5,774 nt of DNA from an uncultured Collinsella sp. (GTDB lineage Bacteria; Actinomycetota; Coriobacteriia; Coriobacteriales; Coriobacteriaceae). Shown one piece after another: positions 1 to 4,785 of this stretch. The translations under genes and the position numbers were made by a program. The stretch covers positions 1 to 5,774 of the forward strand of contig CABTWP010000077.1 of the NCBI GenBank assembly GCA_902488525.1. The letters are read 5' to 3'. Below the pieces are notes generated by a model. It was not told the DNA's origin. It was given only the letters and a program-made list of their open reading frames with translations, and made no database searches. Within the stretch, counting starts at the first letter, position 1, and the number at the start of each line of letters is the position of its first letter.

Positions 1-1358
1 CGTTCGCGGCGGTCGCTACGGCGTGGCTCGCCTCGTTCATGGCGCTCTCCGCGGCGATCAACGCGGGCTTCGTCTACGAGGCAAGCTGGGGGCCGGCCAA
101 TACGCGCGAGGTCGCGGAGGGCCTGGCACGCGACGGCGTCTGCGGGCAGCAGGACGTGCCGACGGCGTACCGCTACCTCATCCTGAACAAGGACGGATAC
201 GTGCTGATGACAGACCTCGAGGGCACGCGGCTCGAGGACGCGACGGAAATGGCCCGTGCGGCACTCGCCGCGGATCCGGGCACAGTGGAGATCGAGGGCG
301 GGGGCTCGGGCCTCACCTACGCCGCGTTCCCGCTCAAGAGCGGCAGGGCCTGCGCACTCGTCAGCGAGTACCTGCCGCAGTGGGTCTCGCGCGACCTCGC
401 CGGCCTGCTTCCCAACCCGCAGAACCTCATGCTCGTCGGCGCCGCGGCGGGAAGCGCGCTCGCGCTCGCGCTCGTGGCACGCCGCGCGAGCCGCGTGATC
501 TCGCGCAAGATGGCGCCGCTCGCGGAGGCGGCGCGGCGCGTCGGCGCGGGGGAGCTCGACTTCGCGGTCGGCAGCACCAACGTGCGCGAGGTGAACGACG
601 TCCTCGCCGCGATGGACGCCATGCGGGCCTCCCTCGCCGAGTCGCTCGAGGCCCGCTGGGCCGCGGAGCGGGGGCAGCGCGAGCAGGTGGCGTCGCTCGC
701 CCACGACCTCAAGACGCCGCTCACCGTGCTGCGCGCCAACGCCGACTTCGTGGCGGAGGAGCTGGAAGACGAGAAAGACGCCGACCTCGCGGCCGCCGTG
801 CGCGACATAGCCGGCAGTGTCGAAAGGCTCGACGGCTACGTGCGCCTGCTCATCGAGGCCTCGCGCGGGTCCGGCGGGGCGGAGAGGGTCCCCATGCGGC
901 CGGCCGAGCTCTGCGAACAGGTCCTCGCCGAGGCCGCCCAGATCGCCCGGGCGCGAGGCGTGACGCTCGACGCGGCCACGGGCCCCGCTGTCGCGGGCGC
1001 GCCCGAGGCCCCGCTCGACCGAACCACCCTGACGCGAGCCGCCGCGAACCTCGTGGTCAACGCCGCCGAGCACGCGCGCTCGCGCGTGGCGGTCTCCTGC
1101 GACGTCGCGGGCGGACACCTCGTCATCGAGGTGGCCGATGACGGACCGGGCTTCTCTCCCGCCGCCCTCGAACGCGGCTGTGAGCGCCTCTTCACAGACG
1201 ACTCCTCCCGCTCCTCGCGCGACGGAGGCCGCCACTACGGGCTCGGCCTCCACGCCGCCGCCGAGGCCGCGAGCGCCCACGGGGGCTCCGTCTCGCTCGC
1301 CAACAGCCCCTCGGGCGGCGCGGTGGCCACCATCGCGGTCCCCCTGTGCGGGGCCTGA
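1..1358 (+). CDS. Membrane sensor histidine kinase (5' end cut by window edge)
   Basis: This is a two-component sensor kinase that would autophosphorylate on histidine and pass the phosphate to a response regulator, probably encoded upstream outside the window. The reading frame is open from base 3, before the first ATG at 39, so the start lies off the left edge. Counting the codon at base 3 as residue 1, a hydrophobic segment at about 1-25 is the first membrane span. An extracytoplasmic stretch of about 115 residues follows, with two cysteines (47 and 117). A second span at about 141-159 precedes a HAMP-like linker. The H-box AHDLKTPLTVLRAN places the phospho-accepting His at 234. The ATPase domain shows the N-box NLVVNAAEHA (349-358), the G1 box DDGPGF (379-384) and the G2 box GLGLH (413-417). 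HDLKTPL is typical of OmpR-partner kinases that sense peptides or the cell envelope. The stimulus is unknown. Third positions are almost all G or C, far more than in the small genes downstream. Confidence 0.93.
   Translation, partial: FAAVATAWLASFMALSAAINAGFVYEASWGPANTREVAEGLARDGVCGQQDVPTAYRYLILNKDGYVLMTDLEGTRLEDATEMARAALAADPGTVEIEGGGSGLTYAAFPLKSGRACALVSEYLPQWVSRDLAGLLPNPQNLMLVGAAAGSALALALVARRASRVISRKMAPLAEAARRVGAGELDFAVGSTNVREVNDVLAAMDAMRASLAESLEARWAAERGQREQVASLAHDLKTPLTVLRANADFVAEELEDEKDADLAAAVRDIAGSVERLDGYVRLLIEASRGSGGAERVPMRPAELCEQVLAEAAQIARARGVTLDAATGPAVAGAPEAPLDRTTLTRAAANLVVNAAEHARSRVAVSCDVAGGHLVIEVADDGPGFSPAALERGCERLFTDDSSRSSRDGGRHYGLGLHAAAEAASAHGGSVSLANSPSGGAVATIAVPLCGA
456..473 (+). 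repeat. Three perfect tandem copies of the hexamer gcgctc inside the kinase gene
   Basis: The unit gcgctc occurs three times in a row, in frame, and encodes Ala-Leu-Ala-Leu-Ala-Leu within the second membrane span. Because the unit is two codons long, slippage here would change the length of the membrane helix by two residues without a frameshift. It may be no more than codon bias in an Ala/Leu helix. Confidence 0.7.
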
Positions 1359-1380
1359 CGACTCAGGCCCCGCACAGGGG
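1341..1380 (+). terminator. Perfect 18-bp inverted repeat at the end of the kinase gene
   Basis: The left arm 1341-1358 (cccctgtgcggggcctga) is exactly complementary to the right arm 1363-1380, with a 4-base loop, cgac. The left arm carries the last five codons and the TGA stop of the kinase. The stem is very GC-rich and would be very stable in RNA. No T-run follows on either strand, so it is not a textbook intrinsic terminator. It could act as a transcript 3'-end stabiliser or a U-tract-less terminator, as often proposed in high-GC actinobacteria. The inverted repeat itself is certain; its role is inferred. Confidence 0.65.
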
Positions 1381-1438
1381 CGTGCCTCGCAACCAAACGC
1401 TTCCCGGATAATAATGCCCGTTGCGGGGATCGCCCTGG

Positions 1439-1596
1439 CTAGTCGCCGCCCATGTGCATGAGCATGTCGGCGATGCGAGTCGCCAGCTCGTCCGCCGCTT
1501 CACGGATGTTGGCGACCCAGGACGCATGGCCGGCCTGATCGGATGCCTCCGCCTCAAGCACGTCGCAAATGACTGCGGCGACCGCCCCGGGAGCCG
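1439..1596 (-). pseudogene. Coding-like 3' remnant of an unrecognised gene, no start codon
   Basis: A minus-strand frame ending in TAG at 1441-1439 reads as a convincing protein tail. It contains segments such as AAVICDVLEAEASDQ, ASWVANIREAADELATRIA and a final DMLMHMGGD. The Ala/Asp/Glu-rich amphipathic helix pattern resembles a real protein, whereas the overlapping + strand frame is Arg/Pro/Gly-rich. I find no ATG with a ribosome binding site. The first in-frame GTG is at 1561-1559, would leave only 40 residues and has no Shine-Dalgarno sequence. Upstream, the frame stays open but becomes Ser/Arg/Pro-rich and runs antisense to the start of the helix-turn-helix gene. It therefore looks like the 3' end of a gene that lost its 5' part. 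It is convergent with the kinase. Family not recognised; a very small intact gene is the alternative. Confidence 0.35.
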
Positions 1597-1620
1597 CCCG
1601 CGGCCGGGCACGCGAGGGAG

Positions 1621-1644
1621 CCTCGAGACGAAAGGAGCTCGAGG
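1621..1644 (+). promoter_or_regulatory. Ribosome binding site held in a small hairpin loop before the helix-turn-helix gene
   Basis: The arms cctcgag (1621-1627) and ctcgagg (1638-1644) are perfectly complementary over 7 bp. The 10-base loop between them carries aaaggag (1631-1637), the best Shine-Dalgarno match before the ATG at 1651. That match ends 13 bases before the ATG, which is long. A second weaker match, gagga, sits at 1641-1645 at normal distance but inside the 3' arm. Folding could therefore tune translation. The repeat is seen directly; the regulatory effect is inferred. Confidence 0.35.
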
Positions 1645-1650
1645 ACGACC

Positions 1651-1860
1651 ATGACCAAGAGCATTAGCAGGAGCCAGGTGAGGCTCATCGCATCGACCAA
1701 CGCGATATTCGGCGCCGACGAGGCGTGCGCGATGCTGCGCATCAGCCGCGACGCAATGTACCGGCTCGCCAAGGACCCCAATAATATCGGCACTACCACA
1801 AGGCCATCAAACCACAACACAAAGGAGGCATGTTTCTTATTACTCCGTGCTGTTCCTTAA
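1651..1860 (+). CDS. Truncated excisionase/AlpA-type helix-turn-helix protein
   Basis: This 69-residue frame begins at the ATG at 1651. Residues 20-42 (FGADEACAMLRISRDAMYRL plus AKD) match the helix-turn-helix half of the MerR-like excisionase/AlpA family. Such small proteins bind DNA to direct excision or to regulate mobile elements. SRDAMYRLAK would be the recognition helix. Family members normally continue into a short wing (a basic loop ending in a hydrophobic strand) that locks the fold. Here the sequence after Pro43 becomes NNIGTTTRPSNHNT and then an unrelated hydrophobic end, and base composition drops sharply from about 1784 on. I read this as a gene cut by a junction near 1780-1785, with the stop at 1858-1860 reached by chance. 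No integrase is visible next to it. A divergent functional regulator is less likely. Confidence 0.5.
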   Translation: MTKSISRSQVRLIASTNAIFGADEACAMLRISRDAMYRLAKDPNNIGTTTRPSNHNTKEACFLLLRAVP

Positions 1861-1927
1861 TTAGGAAGAGCAGTAAATGGCCAAGGGCGAAACGGCGGGC
1901 TGTCGATGGCCGCGCGGGAGGGTGCGC

Positions 1928-2212
1928 CTACTTTCGATTCCAAAGATCAGCATCGCTGATAGGCATGTCATCATCCTCGAATTCGCCAAGATAGGTGTAG
2001 TGATGATAGCGCTCCCCATCATACTCGTACCCGGTGTAGTCATAGCCTCTCTGAGTTACCCCCTGATAAGGCTTGAACTCCGCCTCAGCCTCTTCTTTGG
2101 TGTAATCGTCGGCATCGAACCAAATGCCCTCGGTCTTATCATCGCCCCAACCCAGCTTTTTGGCCTTAAATACATGTCTCATGGTATCCACGCTTTCACT
2201 ATCGACTCTCAT
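1928..2212 (-). CDS. Small acidic, tyrosine-rich hypothetical protein
   Basis: I do not recognise the family. The 94-residue product is soluble and strongly acidic, with no signal peptide or membrane span. Its N-terminal third is mixed-charge (MRHVFKAKKLGWGDDKTEG), followed by an acidic stretch (DADDYTKEEAEAEF), a Tyr/Gly-rich middle (RGYDYTGYEYDGERYHHYTY) and an acidic tail ending DADLWNRK. Codon choice looks natural. The opposite-strand frame is hydrophobic in the way expected for the antisense of an acidic gene. The start is unsettled. ATG 2212 is chosen here. GTG 2230 is in frame but directly abuts the ggagga motif at 2236-2231. ATG 2182 has only a weak ribosome binding site but starts the most domain-like part. 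The TAG stop is at 1930-1928. GC content is lower than in the kinase. It stands alone, with no operon partner or clear terminator. A carried-in accessory gene is likely. Confidence 0.6.
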   Translation of the reverse strand: MRVDSESVDTMRHVFKAKKLGWGDDKTEGIWFDADDYTKEEAEAEFKPYQGVTQRGYDYTGYEYDGERYHHYTYLGEFEDDDMPISDADLWNRK

Positions 2213-2230
2213 TGAAGTTATTCTACACAC

Positions 2231-2877
2231 TCCTCCGTTCGGCCCCGCTTGTCTTTTCGTCGTGTCAAGCCAGCTAGCCTGCCGTCAGATATCCCAACGT
2301 CCCCCCAGTGTCCATCTGCGTCGCGCACCGCTGCATGCTCATACTGTCCGCCGGCACAAGCGCCGAGGACCCGTAGAATCAACAGTTCGCACACAGCTAT
2401 GAACCCACGTTCACACCACCTTCATTCACTACGCACTTCACGTGCATGGCAACACCCTTCCAAGGCGTGAATCGGATGGCGTTGTACCGACGGCAAATAA
2501 TTAGCCCAGGATCGGCCCGTTTGTATTAAGCCAAATGTCGGGGCCCTCAAAATTGAATTAAAAGAATTGTGCGATAACGAATTCCCCAAGGTCGGTACTC
2601 GTTTTTACTATCAATAAGTACAAGTTAATAGGTACCAAAAACATCGTGAGCGCTATTTGAGTACCAACCCGAGCCGACCTCGCCCACGAAGGCTATCGGC
2701 CGGTCAGCATTATTTCGCAATAGATTGATGGTGTAACACCGATGATTACAGGCATTGGAAACCATGCCAGCAAACAGTCATCCAAGTTAAACAGCTCAAG
2801 AAATAAAGAGATGGGCTTATATGCGCCGCGTACGCTACAGCACAGCGCACGAGCACCCATAGCATGCAAATAAAAAC
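2231..2877. other. Long intergenic stretch without a convincing gene
   Basis: Roughly 650 bases lie between the small acidic gene and the guaA terminator. Both strands are broken by stops or hold only frames without ribosome binding sites. No tRNA, rRNA, CRISPR repeat or transposase is visible. The left part (2240-2480) has middling GC. The part from about 2500 to 2660 is clearly AT-richer and contains gaatt three times (2554-2558, 2564-2568, 2579-2583) and the inverted-repeat element listed separately. The stretch looks like eroded or foreign DNA rather than a normal short intergenic gap. Confidence 0.6.
2589..2680. repeat. Nested inverted-repeat element, possible structured RNA or recombination site
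   Basis: Three complementary pairs are nested. The outer pair is aggtcgg 2589-2595 with ccgacct 2674-2680. The middle pair is tactc 2596-2600 with gagta 2659-2663. The inner pair is gttttt 2601-2606 with aaaaac 2637-2642, continued by tat 2609-2611 with ata 2628-2630. The 5' arms are contiguous, while a 10-base bulge splits the outer and middle 3' arms. The palindrome ggtacc lies at 2631-2636. This could fold as an RNA of about 90 bases or be a protein-binding or recombinase site. No flanking T-run or gene indicates a direction. The pairs are seen; function is unknown. Confidence 0.35.
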
Positions 2878-2905
2878 CGGGGGAGGCCGTTTCCGGCCTC
2901 CCCCG
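2871..2905 (-). terminator. Intrinsic terminator of guaA
   Basis: A 12-bp perfect GC-rich stem joins 2878-2889 with 2894-2905, closed by a 4-base loop (2890-2893). On the minus strand the stem is followed by ggtttttattt. It lies 14 bases beyond the guaA stop and is a standard rho-independent terminator. Confidence 0.92.
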
Positions 2906-2919
2906 CAAAGGGCTATTGA

Positions 2920-4518
2920 CTACTCCCACTCGATGGTCGCGGGCGGCTTGGACGTGATGTCGTAGCACACGCGGTTGGCGCCGGGAACCTCGGCAACGAT
3001 GCGGCCAGAGATGCGGGCCAGCACGTCGTAGGGCAGCTTGGCCCAGTCGGCGGTCATGGCGTCGCTGGACTCGACGGCGCGCAGGATGATCGGGCGCTGG
3101 TAGGTACGCTCGTCACCCATAACGCCGACGGACTTAATGTCGGGCAGGACCGCGAAATACTGCCAGCAGCTGTGCTCGGAGTTGCGCTCGCCGGTCTGCT
3201 CAAACAGACGCTGGTTGTAGGCGTCGAGCTCCTCGCGCACGATGGCATCGGCGTTCTTGAGGATCTCGAGCTTCTCCTTGTCGACCGCACCGATAATGCG
3301 GATGGCCAGACCCGGGCCCGGGAAGGGCTGACGGAACACGATGTGAGCCGGCAGACCGAGCGCCAGACCAAGCGCGCGGACCTCGTCCTTAAAGAAGTGG
3401 TCGAGCGGCTCAATGAGGTCGAAGTGCACGCCCTCGGGGAACGGGATCAGGTTGTGATGGCTCTTGATGGTGGCCGTCTTGCCGCCCGTCTTGCGAGCGC
3501 CGGACTCGATGATGTCGGGGTAGATGGTGCCCTGAGCCAGGTACTTGACCGGCTTGCCATCGGTCTCGAGCTGCTGAGCAACCGCGAAGAACTCTTTCCA
3601 GAACTGCGTACCGATGATGCGGCGCTTCTTCTCGGGCTCGGTCACGCCGGCCAGAAGCTCGGCATAACGGTCCTCGGCGTGAACATGGATAAAGTCGACG
3701 TCAAACTGCTTGGTGAAGACCTCCTCCACCTGCTCGGGCTCGCCCTTGCGCAGCAGACCGTGGTTGATGAACACGCAGGTCATCTGCTTGCCTACGGCGC
3801 GGGCGCCCAGCGCAGCCACGACGGAGGAGTCGACGCCGCCGGACAGGGCCAGAATCACGCGGTCGTTGCCGACCTTCTCGCGGAACTCGGCCGTCATGGT
3901 CTCGACCAGGTTGTCCATGCTCCAGTTGGGCTCCAGGCCGCAGATCTCAAACAGGAAGTTGCTCAGCAGCTGCTGACCGTACTCGGAATGCTTGACCTCG
4001 GGGTGGAACTGCGTGGTAAAAATCTTGCGCTCGGGGCACTCCATGGCGGCAACCGGGCACACGTCGGTGCTGGCGGTAACGGTAAAGCCCTCGGGCACCT
4101 CGGACACGGCGTCGCGGTGGCTCATCCACACGGTCTGCTCCATAGGCGTGGAGTTAAAGAGCTTGGCGCCGGCCGTGCGCGTGATGGTGGCGCGGCCGTA
4201 CTCGCCCACCTCGGAGTGGCCGACCTTGCCGCCGAGCGTCACGGCCGTGATCTGATGGCCGTAGCAAAAGCCCAGGACGGGAAGGCCCAGGTCAAAGATG
4301 GCGGGATCGATAGACGGAGCGTCCTCGGCATACACGGAAGCCGGGCCGCCGGAAAGGATGAGCGCAGAGGCGTTCATCTCGCGAATCTCGTCGGCCGAGA
4401 TGTCGCAGGGGACGATCTCGGAATACACGTTGAGGTCGCGGACGCGACGGGCAATGAGCTGACCGTACTGCGCACCAAAGTCGAGTACGAGGACCTTTGC
4501 GGAAGCCTTTTGATCCAT
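2920..4518 (-). CDS. guaA: GMP synthetase (glutamine-hydrolysing)
   Basis: GMP synthetase carries out the last step of guanine nucleotide synthesis: XMP is aminated to GMP using ATP and ammonia released from glutamine, in the cytoplasm. The protein is 532 residues, a normal length. The N-terminal class I glutamine amidotransferase domain shows SGGPASVYAEDAP (56-68), the nucleophile Cys85 in GFCYGHQ (83-89), and His172 with Glu174 in FHPEV. The ATP pyrophosphatase domain begins around 200, with the P-loop SGGVDS at 226-231. The C-terminal XMP-binding/dimerisation domain has RQPFPGPGLAIRI (396-408) and ends in KPPATIEWE. ATG 4518 is chosen because agagggggaa lies just upstream at normal spacing. 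An in-frame GTG at 4554 would add 12 residues (MGTGSPPTRGGT) that do not fit the family. The gene is monocistronic here, with its own terminator, and diverges from the asparaginase gene. No guanine riboswitch was recognised in the short leader. Confidence 0.98.
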   Translation of the reverse strand: MDQKASAKVLVLDFGAQYGQLIARRVRDLNVYSEIVPCDISADEIREMNASALILSGGPASVYAEDAPSIDPAIFDLGLPVLGFCYGHQITAVTLGGKVGHSEVGEYGRATITRTAGAKLFNSTPMEQTVWMSHRDAVSEVPEGFTVTASTDVCPVAAMECPERKIFTTQFHPEVKHSEYGQQLLSNFLFEICGLEPNWSMDNLVETMTAEFREKVGNDRVILALSGGVDSSVVAALGARAVGKQMTCVFINHGLLRKGEPEQVEEVFTKQFDVDFIHVHAEDRYAELLAGVTEPEKKRRIIGTQFWKEFFAVAQQLETDGKPVKYLAQGTIYPDIIESGARKTGGKTATIKSHHNLIPFPEGVHFDLIEPLDHFFKDEVRALGLALGLPAHIVFRQPFPGPGLAIRIIGAVDKEKLEILKNADAIVREELDAYNQRLFEQTGERNSEHSCWQYFAVLPDIKSVGVMGDERTYQRPIILRAVESSDAMTADWAKLPYDVLARISGRIVAEVPGANRVCYDITSKPPATIEWE

Positions 4519-4579
4519 GGTTCCCCCTCTTGTTGGCGGGGAGCCGGTGCCCACCCGCGTGAATGAACGAAAATAACCT

Positions 4580-4601
4580 CCATAGTGTACACGTTATATG
4601 G
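4580..4601. promoter_or_regulatory. Imperfect palindrome on the guaA side of the divergent intergenic region
   Basis: The outer arms ccata (4580-4584) and tatgg (4597-4601) are complementary. They enclose the perfect 8-bp palindrome gtgtacac (4585-4592) plus an asymmetric gtta (4593-4596). On the minus strand the site reads through tataac and tacact, both loosely -10-like, about 65-80 bases before the guaA ATG. It could be a repressor operator over the guaA promoter. I found no good -35 box, so promoter assignment is weak. Confidence 0.35.
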
Positions 4602-4678
4602 GGTTTCTCGCCCCTCGCGGCCATCAGCGCACGGCAAACGCACGACCTGGGCCCCTATTTGACGGCAATTGAAGTGTT

Positions 4679-4711
4679 TTCAAACGTTACAGATGATGTA
4701 ATACGTTTGAA
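4679..4711. promoter_or_regulatory. Operator-like inverted repeat upstream of the asparaginase gene
   Basis: ttcaaacg (4679-4686) and cgtttgaa (4704-4711) are perfect 8-bp inverted arms. The inner bases ttac (4687-4690) and gtaa (4698-4701) extend the pairing if two bases (4702-4703) bulge out. The centre is AT-rich. The right arm overlaps a possible -35 box, so a bound regulator would compete with RNA polymerase. The binding protein is unknown. Confidence 0.45.
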
Positions 4712-4734
4712 CATTGGACGCCCTGTGCCACAAT
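4708..4734 (+). promoter_or_regulatory. Possible promoter of the asparaginase gene
   Basis: A -35-like ttgaac (4708-4713) and a -10-like cacaat (4729-4734) are separated by 15 bases, shorter than the preferred 17. It is the best candidate between the palindrome and the gene but remains weak. A stronger -35 match, ttgacg at 4659-4664, has no partner -10 at usual spacing. Confidence 0.22.
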
Positions 4735-4785
4735 ACTGCCGAACGACTCCGCCTCTGCGGCGGCAAATACGATAGGAATACCAGC

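Noticed and set aside
1417..1427. Small stem cccg-ttg-cggg next to an AT-rich run, a possible terminator for the minus-strand remnant
   Set aside because: The stem is only 4 bp and the T-rich run on the minus strand is interrupted; too weak to annotate.
1421..1654. Plus-strand frame whose stop overlaps the ATG of the helix-turn-helix gene (ATGA)
   Set aside because: It begins at TTG without a ribosome binding site and is Arg/Gly/Pro-rich; the opposite strand reads more like protein. The overlap could hint at coupling but is not enough.
1554..1820. Minus-strand frame with a Leu/Val-rich segment that resembles a membrane span
   Set aside because: It lies antisense to the helix-turn-helix gene, has no ribosome binding site, and turns Gly/Arg/Ser-rich.
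1830..1994. A 54-codon + strand frame after a strong aaaggagg motif
   Set aside because: The motif is only one base from the ATG, the product is a cationic Ser/Arg-rich sequence, and most of the 3' half is antisense to the acidic gene.
1877..2215. A 112-codon + strand frame with a good-looking ribosome binding site (aggaagag) and a hydrophobic product
   Set aside because: Apart from the first 17 or so codons it is antisense to the acidic minus-strand gene, and the hydrophobicity is what the complement of Asp/Glu/Tyr codons gives. The minus strand has the more natural protein composition.
2410..2441. Three copies of ttcac, iteron-like
   Set aside because: The copies are 5 bases long and unevenly spaced (15 and 12 bases), and no replication gene is nearby.
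2693..2860. A 55-codon minus-strand frame beyond the guaA terminator, with a hydrophobic, fairly natural-looking C-terminal half
   Set aside because: It has no ribosome binding site and begins just after a strong terminator in AT-rich DNA; it could be a remnant, but the evidence is too thin to call a gene.
3172..4566. Very long + strand frame opposite guaA
   Set aside because: It is the antisense shadow of guaA, whose catalytic motifs are all intact; the shadow is Leu/Gly/Val/Ala-biased with no domain.
4519..4580. Possible guanine-type riboswitch in the guaA leader
   Set aside because: The leader is short and GC-rich, with only a weak gcggg/cccgc pairing; I see no purine-riboswitch three-way junction.
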